Positions 44,785 through 52,220 of a DNA stretch of 52,220 bases are shown here, one piece after another (within the stretch, counting starts at the first letter, position 1; each line of letters opens with the position of its first letter). The translations under genes and the position numbers were made by a program. The DNA is from Parabacteroides sp. Marseille-P3160. GTDB taxonomy: Bacteria; Bacteroidota; Bacteroidia; Bacteroidales; Tannerellaceae. The stretch is taken from assembly GCF_900162725.1 (NCBI RefSeq), contig NZ_LT799418.1, positions 2,472,629 to 2,524,848 of the forward strand. The letters are read 5' to 3'. The notes below the pieces were generated by a model, which ran no database searches, was not told the DNA's origin, and worked only from the letters and a program-made list of their open reading frames with translations.

Positions 44785-47205
44785 ATGGAAAAAAGAAATG
44801 GATTTTTCCTGTTAATCTTCTTATGTCTTAGTCTTTCAATCGCGGCAAATCCGGCGTTTCGGATCAAAGGGAAAATAATTAATGCTCAGAGTAATAAGCC
44901 GGTCGATTTTGCGGATGTACTTCTTTATCATGAGGGAAAATCTGATCCGGTCAGCCATGTTTTTTCCAAAGAGGACGGGAGTTTTCAGATTACCGATCTG
45001 CAAGACGGTAAGTATAATTTGCTGATACGGTTGGTTGGATATGATATCTACAATCGGATGAATGTCGTGACCGGCCCGGGCAATTCGGTAACCGACCTGG
45101 GAGTAATTGCCCTGAAACCGCTGGAAGTAGGACTTAAGGAAGTGGAAGTCGTCGCACAAAAGAAACAGATCATTTATAAACTGGATAAAAAGGTGATAGA
45201 GGCGTCTTCCAATTTATTGGCCGGTGGAGGATCAGCTGTCGATATCCTGGAAAATACGCCTTCTATACGGGTGGATGCCGAAGGGGAGGTGACATTCAGG
45301 GGTAGCAGTGGCTTTGCGGTGTATATAGACGGGAAGCCGAGCCTGTTCACCGGCTCACAGGCCTTAGAGCAAATACCTGCCGGGCAAATCGAAAATATCG
45401 AGATCATTACCACACCTTCTGCGCGTCACGATACCGGCGGAGATGTCGGTATTATCAATATTATTACCAAAAAACACACGCCGCAAGGATTTAGCGGGAT
45501 GGTTAACCTGACGGGGAGCACCGTTGGGTCGCGTGGCGTCGATTTTCTCCTTACCCGGCAGAAGAAGGCGTCTCGCTGGTATGTCGGCGGAGTTTGGAGT
45601 GATCGTTTGCGTAAAAGCGATTTCGATCAGGAGAAGACAACGATTGTGTCCGACACGGCCACTACTTCCCATTCTACCGGTCCGCGAAAGAGCAATAATT
45701 TTAATTATTCATTGAAAACAGGATGGATGTATTCGATATCACATACGACATTCAATGCCGACCTGGAAGGCGGTTACGGAGGACGTACCCGGAAGGGAAA
45801 CCTGGGTTATACCGAGAAACGTATGTCGGGCGGACAGTTATTCGAGTCGGGCGATTATGTCAGCCGCGACGATTATGACCTGCATGAAACCTTTTTTCAA
45901 GGATCCGTCGGCTTCGACCATAAATTTAATGACAAAGGGCACCAACTGACCGGTAGTTTTTACCTGAAATACGGAGGAAATGCCATGGAGTACTTTCAGA
46001 GCGACCTGTTTAACAGGCTTAACGAGCGTGAACAGGGGCATCGTGCCTGGGAGGACGAACATCGATGGACTGTACGCGGCAACCTCGACTATATCTATCC
46101 TTATAGTAAAACCGGGCGTATGGAAGGGGGATACCAATATTTTTCTTACTTGGAAGACGGAGACTACAGCATGCAATTCTGGGATCCTGCAAAACAGGAG
46201 TTCTACTGGCGCGAAGATATCTATAATACCTTTTATTTTCAACATGGGATCCATTCCGTCTATGCGATTTGGGGAGAGAGTTTCCGCTCCTTTGATTTTC
46301 AGGCCGGACTGCGCGGCGAACATACCCATCGGGTGCTTCGCAGTTCCATCTCCGGGAAAGACCGTACGTATAATAAGTTCGAACTTTTCCCTTCCGTACA
46401 TCTGGGGTATACGTTTCCGGGCGATCATAAGCTGCTGGCATCTTATTCGCGCCGTATTACCCGGCCGCAGTTATTCTATATGGAACCTTATATCACTTAC
46501 CGTGACTACTATACGGCAGAGATCGGTAATCCGGATATACGTTCCGAATACATTCACTCCTATGAATTGAATTATAAAAAGAATATAGGGGAACATACGG
46601 TCACCGCCACGGTTTTCCACCGGAGCCGCAAAGATAAAATCGAACGTTTGCGCATTCCCTACCAGGCAGGGGTGACGCTTGACTCGATGGCGAATGTGGG
46701 GCATGATTATTCCACCGGTCTCGAATTGAGCGGACAGGTGCAGCTTGCGCGCTGGTGGAATGCCAATCTGAACGGCAATTTGTATCATTATAAAGTAAAG
46801 AACCAGTACAAAGCAACCGGCGAAAATGAGAAGAGTACGAATTACGACCTTATGCTGAATAACTCTTTCGATCTGTTTAAATATACCCGTGTACAGCTCG
46901 ATGCCAATTTTGTCGGCCCTTCCGTTACGACGCAAGGACGTACGGATGCTTTCTGGTATGCTAATTTTGCCGTGAGACAACAATTGCTGAAGCGGAAATT
47001 GTCAGCTACCCTGTCTTTGCGTGATGCTTTCAATTCCGCCCGCTACGTAAGCAAGATCATTACTTCCGATTTGCAATCGATTACCCGTATCCGTCCGGAT
47101 TATCCGCTTATTACGTTGACTCTTAATTATACTTTCAATAATTTCAATATTAAAGGTTCCCAGGCTAAGGAAGATCATGATTTGTTTGAAGGTACGAATC
47201 ACTAA
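44785..47205 (+). CDS. Outer-membrane beta-barrel receptor (TonB-dependent family, OMP_b-brl type)
   Basis: This protein of 806 residues has a signal peptide (about 1-21), a carboxypeptidase regulatory-like domain about 26-105 (KGKIINAQSNKPVDFADVLL), a plug-like region about 115-225 (DILENTPSIRVDAEGEVTFRGSS, VYIDGKPS, IENIEIITTPSARHD, IINIITKK) and a long beta-barrel. These motifs fit the outer-membrane barrel family related to TonB receptors rather than SusC. It is neither a SusC nor an anti-sigma partner by architecture, yet it lies between the ECF sigma and fecR genes. Palindrome arrays flank it on both sides (44557-44624 and 47245-47326). No consensus promoter is obvious upstream; a TATCTTCG box near 44740 is one base off. 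Confidence 0.88.
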   Translation: MEKRNGFFLLIFLCLSLSIAANPAFRIKGKIINAQSNKPVDFADVLLYHEGKSDPVSHVFSKEDGSFQITDLQDGKYNLLIRLVGYDIYNRMNVVTGPGNSVTDLGVIALKPLEVGLKEVEVVAQKKQIIYKLDKKVIEASSNLLAGGGSAVDILENTPSIRVDAEGEVTFRGSSGFAVYIDGKPSLFTGSQALEQIPAGQIENIEIITTPSARHDTGGDVGIINIITKKHTPQGFSGMVNLTGSTVGSRGVDFLLTRQKKASRWYVGGVWSDRLRKSDFDQEKTTIVSDTATTSHSTGPRKSNNFNYSLKTGWMYSISHTTFNADLEGGYGGRTRKGNLGYTEKRMSGGQLFESGDYVSRDDYDLHETFFQGSVGFDHKFNDKGHQLTGSFYLKYGGNAMEYFQSDLFNRLNEREQGHRAWEDEHRWTVRGNLDYIYPYSKTGRMEGGYQYFSYLEDGDYSMQFWDPAKQEFYWREDIYNTFYFQHGIHSVYAIWGESFRSFDFQAGLRGEHTHRVLRSSISGKDRTYNKFELFPSVHLGYTFPGDHKLLASYSRRITRPQLFYMEPYITYRDYYTAEIGNPDIRSEYIHSYELNYKKNIGEHTVTATVFHRSRKDKIERLRIPYQAGVTLDSMANVGHDYSTGLELSGQVQLARWWNANLNGNLYHYKVKNQYKATGENEKSTNYDLMLNNSFDLFKYTRVQLDANFVGPSVTTQGRTDAFWYANFAVRQQLLKRKLSATLSLRDAFNSARYVSKIITSDLQSITRIRPDYPLITLTLNYTFNNFNIKGSQAKEDHDLFEGTNH

Positions 47206-47244
47206 TTGTAGGTGATTGGGTTTCGCTTTTTGCTTATTCGGGGT

Positions 47245-47326
47245 ATTGAGTGCTATGGATTCTTCCAATGAGTACTGTGAATTTGTTTAATGAGTACTGT
47301 GAACGAAACATTTCATAGCACTCAAT
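47245..47326. repeat. Palindrome mini-array C, about 22-bp period
   Basis: The outer arms ATTGAGTGCTATG (47245-47257) and CATAGCACTCAAT (47314-47326) are perfect 13-bp inverted repeats. Between them are two direct copies of AATGAGTACTGTGAA (47267-47281 and 47289-47303). The AGTxCT-type cores are centred at 47251.5, 47273.5, 47295.5 and 47319.5, giving spacings of 22, 22 and 24 bp. The right end continues GCACTCAATTCTGAAG, matching array B at 14 of 16 positions. Confidence 0.7.
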
Positions 47327-47373
47327 TCTGAAGGAGAGTTTGCTTAGTTCTTCCCCTGCCCCGGATCGCTTTT

Positions 47374-47390
47374 TCCCGGTTGAAACGGGA
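47374..47390 (+). other. Short hairpin upstream of fecR
   Basis: TCCCG / CGGGA forms a 5-bp stem with a 7-nt loop, 78 bp before the fecR ATG. There is no T-run after it, so it is noted only as local structure. Confidence 0.3.
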
Positions 47391-47467
47391 TAATATTAAA
47401 TAATTTGCATTCCGGATTGTGTGTAAACGGGAGATTCACCGACTCCTTTATAAAGAGCGGATATTTT

Positions 47468-48463
47468 ATGGAGGAACACAACAATATCAAACGAATCATA
47501 GGACTTTATTTCGGAAAACATTTTTCTCGGTACGGACGAATCCTGTTTGCCCGTTGGCTACGTGCAGATGATGAAAAAGAAGAAAAAACGGAAGCCTTGC
47601 AAGAACTATGGGAGCAATCCCCTAAGGAAGTGACCGATACGACTTATGCCGATTGGAACGCCTTACAAAAACAGTTGCAGAGCGAATCCGTTCAAGGACG
47701 TACCCTTCCTTTGTATCGCCGATGGATGAAATATACCGCTGTGGCGGCATTGATGCTGTTGACGGCCGGCACAACTTTCTGGCTGACGGATCGTTTGAAA
47801 CCGGCGCGACCCGTAGAGATGGCAGAGTTGTTTGTTCCCTACGGGGAAAGCAAGCTGTTAACTTTACCTGACGGTTCGCAGGTTTGGGTGGACGCCGGTT
47901 CGCTGCTTGTCTATCCGAAAGATTTTACGCATATGGACACCCGTACGGTTTACCTGAACGGGGAAGCCTCCTTCAAAGTGCAAAAAAACAAAGAGCAACC
48001 ATTCATTGTAAAAACAACTCACTTAGACGTGGAGGCCTTAGGTACGCTTTTTACCGTCGAATCCTATCCGAACGGTTTGTATACGAAGACGACTTTGGAA
48101 GAGGGGAGTGTCCGGGTCGATACGAAAGGAGCATCGCCTTCCTCATCCATTCTGAGACCTAACGACCAATTGCTTTACTCCCGCCAGGATCAGACCGTCA
48201 AGATACAAACGGTTGATGCCGCCTTATACGGTATGGAGCGCAGCGGTTATTTGATATTTGAAAACACCTCGTTTAGCCAATTGATGGCCTCTTTGGAACG
48301 GAAGTTTAATATTGTGATCCACTACAATGCGCAGAAATATGCGGGAGCTTATTATAATGTCAAATTTGCTCCTGGAGAATCCTTGATTGATGTCTTAAAC
48401 ATCTTGCAACAGTTAGTCGGATTGAATTATAAAGTAAAAGATAATGTCGTATTTATAAACTAA
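47468..48463 (+). CDS. FecR-family anti-sigma factor
   Basis: This 331-residue inner-membrane anti-sigma uses the ATG at 47468 (MEEHNNIKRII). The cytoplasmic N-terminal domain (about 1-85) would bind the ECF sigma, one membrane helix follows (about 88-107), then the periplasmic FecR domain (about 118-215, with VPYGESKLLTLPDGSQVWVDAGS and TTLEEGSVRV). A C-terminal DUF4974 domain (about 255-331, SGYLIFENTSFSQLMASLERKF) resembles STN. It should receive the substrate-occupied signal from the STN domain of the SusC encoded 170 bp downstream. It is separated from its sigma gene by a receptor gene, whereas sigma and fecR are usually adjacent. Confidence 0.93.
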   Translation: MEEHNNIKRIIGLYFGKHFSRYGRILFARWLRADDEKEEKTEALQELWEQSPKEVTDTTYADWNALQKQLQSESVQGRTLPLYRRWMKYTAVAALMLLTAGTTFWLTDRLKPARPVEMAELFVPYGESKLLTLPDGSQVWVDAGSLLVYPKDFTHMDTRTVYLNGEASFKVQKNKEQPFIVKTTHLDVEALGTLFTVESYPNGLYTKTTLEEGSVRVDTKGASPSSSILRPNDQLLYSRQDQTVKIQTVDAALYGMERSGYLIFENTSFSQLMASLERKFNIVIHYNAQKYAGAYYNVKFAPGESLIDVLNILQQLVGLNYKVKDNVVFIN

Positions 48464-48571
48464 AGCAGAGGAGGGCGAAAACCATGTACAAAAGAAAGCC
48501 GGAAAGATAAGAAACTGCTAAAATCCCTCTTCCCGGCATTTGAAATCGAATGATACTTTTTTTGAGTAAAG

Positions 48572-48586
48572 CAACGTAATACGTTG
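48572..48586. promoter_or_regulatory. Dyad upstream of the STN-SusC gene
   Basis: CAACGTAATACGTTG has perfect 7-bp arms around one central base, 47 bp before the ATG at 48634, where a promoter for the ECF sigma would be expected. It may be part of that promoter or a separate operator. Confidence 0.45.
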
Positions 48587-48633
48587 ATAAATAATAAATA
48601 TTCAATTATCAAACATACAAAGATAAAAACTTT

Positions 48634-51600
48634 ATGGATCTAATACACGTAAAAACGGGAAAACCCCGCCCGTTACTTATTTATATGGGGATTTTTTTGT
48701 TCATCAGTTCGTTATTATCCGCCCAACAACAGCCGGTGCAATTGTCGGGAAATAATTTAACCTTAAAATCCGCCTTCAAGCAAATCGAGCAACAAACCGG
48801 ACTGTTCATAGATTACAATGTATCGGAAATAAACGATTCGCAAGTTTTGCAAAATATTCCGAAAAGATCGAATGTGAAAAATGTGATAGACCAGCTTTTG
48901 ACAGGAACAAACAGTGTGGCCACATTTGCCAACGGGCATATTATTATCCGAAAGCAAGTCAATGTTCTATCTTCGAGGAGAAGGATTACCGGAGTTGTGA
49001 AAGACGACAAAGGAGAGCCTATCATCGGAGCGAATGTAGTAGAAAAAGGCACAACCAATGGAATAATCACGGATATAGAGGGACGCTTCCAATTGGAAGT
49101 TTCTTCCAATGCTATTTTGGCTGTGACTTATATTGGATATAATATGCAAGAAGTTTCAACCAAAGAAAAAAATGAGATTGAAATTATTCTATCGGAAAAT
49201 ACGAAGGCTTTGGAGGAAGTTGTCGTTGTTGGATATGGAACACAGAAAAAGGTCAATCTAACGGGTTCGATCGCTATTATTAATTTTGACAAACAAGCTT
49301 TGTCCAGACCCATTACAAATATTTCTTCTGCACTATCTGGGTTAAGTGCAGGAGTGCAAGTTCGCCAGTCATCTGGAAATCCGGGAAGTGATGGCGCTAC
49401 TATTCGAGTTCGGGGGGTCGGGACTTTAAATAATAGCGATCCTCTAATTATTGTTGATGGGATAGAAGGGTCTTTAGATGCAGTAAATCCAACGGATGTA
49501 GAAAGTATTTCCATCTTAAAAGATGCGGCATCATCAGCAATTTACGGTTCGCGCGCAGCAAATGGAGTAGTGCTTGTTACGACTAAAAAAGGGAACCAAG
49601 ATAAAATAAATGTCTCTTATAGCGCTAGATTATCTTTCTCAAGCCCTACTAATTTAATTGACCAAGTAACTAATTATGCAGATTACATGGAATGGATGAA
49701 CGAGTCTCTAACTAATATAGGACAAGCTATCAATTTCCAGCAAACTACAATTGATTTATGGCGTGAAAAAGAAAAGGATAGTAATGGCATTAATGAATTC
49801 GGCTATCCGAATTATATAGCGTATCCTAATACTGATTGGCAGAAAGTATTGTTCAAAAGTAATTTGATGAATGAACACAACATATCCTTAAATGGGAGTA
49901 CTAACAAAGTTTCATTCTTAGTCTCTGCAGGCTATTTGGATAATCCAGGATTAGTTGATAAAACTGGAATCAAAAGATATTCTTTCCGATCGAATGTTGA
50001 TGTGAAAGTGACAGACTGGTTAAATATAGGGAACAGAACTTATGCTTCTCTACAAGATAAAGAACCCGGAGATTTCTCAGGAGCAAATAATTATCTTAAC
50101 CTGACGACTCCGGGGGTGACCCCTATATATAATGGAGTATACGGTTGGCCTGAAGCATCAGAAGAGAGTGCGACTGCAAATAATCTTTTATATGTGCTTA
50201 ATACGGCCAATGGGACAAATCAAAATTCTCAAATAAATACAACCTTGTATTCCAAGATGAAATTCTTGAATGATTTTACTTATAGCTTTAATTTAAATTA
50301 TAACCGCCAATGGATTGAAAAGAGGAGTTGGTCTACTCCCGCTGATCGGGTGAGTTTTAGTGATGGAACTGTAAAAAGCCCTGCAACTCTTCCTGCGAAT
50401 TTAACCACTTCTTTTTCCACAAATGGAAATTGGTCTTGGACAATTCAAAATTTAGTAAATTATAGTAAATTATTAAATGAGGATCATTCGTTTGAGGCAT
50501 TAGCGGGTCACGAAGAATTTTATTACTACTCGTATAGCAATAATGCTACCAAGAAAGGACTGATCGATCCTTCTCTTACAGTCCCTAATGCAGCTACAGA
50601 AATGGTTTCGATTGGTGGTAGTGCATCTGATTATTCTACCCGTTCGTTTTTTGGCAGATTAAATTATGCATACAAGCAACGTTACTTATTTGAAGCAAAT
50701 TTGAGATATGACGGTTCTTCTCGCTTTGATAAGTCTAATCGCTTTGGCGTTTTCCCTTCTTTCTCAGGTGCATGGCGTATTTCTGAAGAAGCATTTATGG
50801 ATGGAAGCCGTTCTTGGCTAGATAATTTAAAACTGCGTGCTTCATGGGGAAAATTAGGAAATAACAGTGTTGGAAATTATGCTTATCAGGCAACATACAA
50901 TTCCGTTAATTATTCCTTGGGAGGAACAGCCGTTTCTGCATTAGCAGCTAATTCTATTGCGAATTCTCTACTTCAGTGGGAATCCACAGCCATTACGAAT
51001 ATAGGGTTAGACATGTTAATGTTACATAATAGATTAACTGTAGAATTAGATGCTTATCACAAGCTTACTGATGGAATATTATATCAACCTTCTATTTATT
51101 TAACAATGGGTGTTAAAACTGCGCCATACAAAAATATAGCGGAAGTGAAAAATAGAGGAATTGAAACTACAATAGGTTGGAGTGACAGAAAGGGAGCTGT
51201 TGATTATTTTATAAAAGGGAATTTAGCTTATAACAAGAATGAGGTTTCAAAGTATAAAGGTACTTATGAGGCAGGTTGGGTTGTTGGCGAAAATGGAGAA
51301 AAAACCTACAAAACAAATATTGGTGATGTTTCTACAGGAAGTGCGACACGTGTAGTAGAAGGAAAAACGATGAATGAATATTATTTATTAAAGCCATATA
51401 GCGGGAATGGATCTCATTTTAATGCGGATGGTTCAGTTAATATTGCTGGAGGTCCTAAAGATGGTATGATACGAACAGAAGAAGATATGAGTTGGTTAAC
51501 TGCAATGGTTGCTGCAGGTTATAATTTTTATCCGAATCAAACAATCAATAAAAGTAAAATTTGGTATGGAGATTATATTTATGCGGATTCAAATGGCGAT

Positions 51601-52158
51601 GGCATTTATGGAAACTCATATGATAGCAATTTTATGGGCTCATCCAGTCTCCCCAAGTTTAATTTCGGTTTGCAAATGGGCGCAAGCTATAAGAATATAG
51701 ATGTCTCTATGAATTGGGCCGGAGCTGCTGGCTTTGATTTACTTTGGGGACCAGTAGTTGGATATAATTCTACCGGAACGCGTATTGGGTATGGACTAAT
51801 GAAAGACGTGGCCTATAATCATTATTTTTATGATCCGGCCAATCCAAATGATGAAAGAACAAATCTGTATGCAAAATATCCGCGTTTGACCTGTAATGAG
51901 AGTTCGTCACAAAATGCACAACAAAGTAGTTTATTTTTATATAGCGGGGATTATTTGAAATTGAAGAATTTAACAGTAGGTTATACACTTCCTTCAGTTA
52001 TTGCTAAAAGAGTCCTTACGCAGTCTATACGACTTTATTTTTCTGGAGAGAATTTATTTACAATAACGTCTTTCCCCGGACAAGATCCGGAATTAGGAGC
52101 ATCTCCAGGGTATACCTCGATTAAACAAATTTCATTTGGTGCCAATATCACATTTTAA
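48634..52158 (+). CDS. SusC-family TonB-linked transporter with STN signalling domain
   Basis: This protein of 1174 residues has a signal peptide (about 1-30, ending SAQ), an STN domain about 40-108 (LTLKSAFKQIEQQTGLFIDY...GHIIIRKQ), a carboxypeptidase regulatory-like domain about 116-190, EEVVVVGYGTQKKVN about 194-208, and a plug about 210-330 (VRGVGTLNNSDPLIIVDGIEG, SISILKDAASSAIYGSRAANG). The barrel ends in QISFGANITF. The STN domain marks it as a transducer that signals substrate binding to the periplasmic FecR, which releases the ECF sigma. By eye the DNA becomes clearly AT-richer from about 49,200 onward than over the STN part, hinting that the barrel has a different history. A susD start follows after 14 bp. 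Confidence 0.95.
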   Translation: MDLIHVKTGKPRPLLIYMGIFLFISSLLSAQQQPVQLSGNNLTLKSAFKQIEQQTGLFIDYNVSEINDSQVLQNIPKRSNVKNVIDQLLTGTNSVATFANGHIIIRKQVNVLSSRRRITGVVKDDKGEPIIGANVVEKGTTNGIITDIEGRFQLEVSSNAILAVTYIGYNMQEVSTKEKNEIEIILSENTKALEEVVVVGYGTQKKVNLTGSIAIINFDKQALSRPITNISSALSGLSAGVQVRQSSGNPGSDGATIRVRGVGTLNNSDPLIIVDGIEGSLDAVNPTDVESISILKDAASSAIYGSRAANGVVLVTTKKGNQDKINVSYSARLSFSSPTNLIDQVTNYADYMEWMNESLTNIGQAINFQQTTIDLWREKEKDSNGINEFGYPNYIAYPNTDWQKVLFKSNLMNEHNISLNGSTNKVSFLVSAGYLDNPGLVDKTGIKRYSFRSNVDVKVTDWLNIGNRTYASLQDKEPGDFSGANNYLNLTTPGVTPIYNGVYGWPEASEESATANNLLYVLNTANGTNQNSQINTTLYSKMKFLNDFTYSFNLNYNRQWIEKRSWSTPADRVSFSDGTVKSPATLPANLTTSFSTNGNWSWTIQNLVNYSKLLNEDHSFEALAGHEEFYYYSYSNNATKKGLIDPSLTVPNAATEMVSIGGSASDYSTRSFFGRLNYAYKQRYLFEANLRYDGSSRFDKSNRFGVFPSFSGAWRISEEAFMDGSRSWLDNLKLRASWGKLGNNSVGNYAYQATYNSVNYSLGGTAVSALAANSIANSLLQWESTAITNIGLDMLMLHNRLTVELDAYHKLTDGILYQPSIYLTMGVKTAPYKNIAEVKNRGIETTIGWSDRKGAVDYFIKGNLAYNKNEVSKYKGTYEAGWVVGENGEKTYKTNIGDVSTGSATRVVEGKTMNEYYLLKPYSGNGSHFNADGSVNIAGGPKDGMIRTEEDMSWLTAMVAAGYNFYPNQTINKSKIWYGDYIYADSNGDGIYGNSYDSNFMGSSSLPKFNFGLQMGASYKNIDVSMNWAGAAGFDLLWGPVVGYNSTGTRIGYGLMKDVAYNHYFYDPANPNDERTNLYAKYPRLTCNESSSQNAQQSSLFLYSGDYLKLKNLTVGYTLPSVIAKRVLTQSIRLYFSGENLFTITSFPGQDPELGASPGYTSIKQISFGANITF

Positions 52159-52172
52159 TTAAAACTTGTAAG

Positions 52173-52220
52173 ATGAAACGATTAATAAATATCTGTTGGA
52201 TCATAATTTCATTGATCTCC
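52173..52220 (+). CDS. Start of a probable SusD-family lipoprotein, cut by the window end
   Basis: Sixteen codons from ATG 52173 give a basic start and hydrophobic run (MKRLINICWIIISLIS), the beginning of a signal peptide. Position 14 bp after an STN-type susC makes susD by far the likeliest identity, but no SusD motif is inside the window. Confidence 0.6.
   Translation, partial: MKRLINICWIIISLIS

Noticed and set aside
45838-46428. Antisense open frame of 196 codons
   Set aside because: It lies within the beta-barrel receptor gene and shows no signal peptide or domain.

Overview
The window looks like a chromosomal segment of a Bacteroidales bacterium (Bacteroides/Parabacteroides type). The evidence is three SusC/SusD pairs (one cut by the window edge), TonB-linked outer-membrane receptors, double-length FtsX/MacB permeases, an ECF sigma/FecR switch, lipoproteins with Bacteroidetes-style lipoboxes, and several matches to the Bacteroides promoter consensus (TTTG / TAnnTTTG). 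The genus cannot be fixed from the sequence alone. No rRNA, tRNA, transposase, integrase or CRISPR array was seen.

Layout. 1-6.9 kb: end of a glycan-uptake operon on the + strand (AGE-family epimerase, DUF4855 lipoprotein, SusC, SusD-like), closed by a hairpin. 7.4-9.8 kb: a stand-alone TonB-dependent receptor. 9.8-12.7 kb (- strand): a GH51-type arabinofuranosidase lipoprotein behind a small unknown gene. 12.85-19.6 kb: a TetR-controlled efflux operon (TetR, TolC, HlyD lipoprotein, two ABC ATPases, two ABC-2 permeases), a split-gene counterpart of the enterobacterial YbhGFSR/CecR system, with matching 16-bp operators before tetR and tolC. 19.6-25.2 kb (- strand): susC, susD and a small lipoprotein gene. 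25.2-26.2 kb: a long non-coding region dense in structure. 26.2-41.4 kb: an operon of about 15 kb (TolC, HlyD, two FtsX permeases, a LolD/MacB-like ATPase, three more FtsX permeases) behind a convincing sigma-54 promoter with a double-palindrome upstream site. 41.5-43.8 kb: a secreted ABM-domain lipoprotein and a histidine kinase with no neighbouring response regulator. 44-52.2 kb: ECF sigma factor, outer-membrane beta-barrel receptor, FecR anti-sigma, STN-containing SusC and the first codons of a SusD gene.

Most notable structures. (1) Upstream of the second susC, 36-bp imperfect inverted repeats with a 17-bp perfect core flank 210 bp holding an exact-consensus promoter that points away from susC. 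This looks like a phase-variable promoter caught in the OFF orientation. (2) Three intergenic mini-arrays of palindromes are phased at 22 bp; two of them bracket the receptor gene lying between the sigma and anti-sigma genes. (3) The two ATPases of the TetR operon carry complementary defects that predict one canonical and one degenerate ATP site. (4) The GH51 enzyme has Asp where the acid/base Glu is expected.

How the genes work together: the SusC/SusD modules import glycans through the outer membrane, and the last one is probably self-regulated by FecR/sigma signalling through its STN domain. The two efflux or envelope ABC systems are regulated separately, one by TetR repression and one by a sigma-54 activator encoded outside the window. 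All functional statements are read from sequence motifs and family knowledge; no searches were run.
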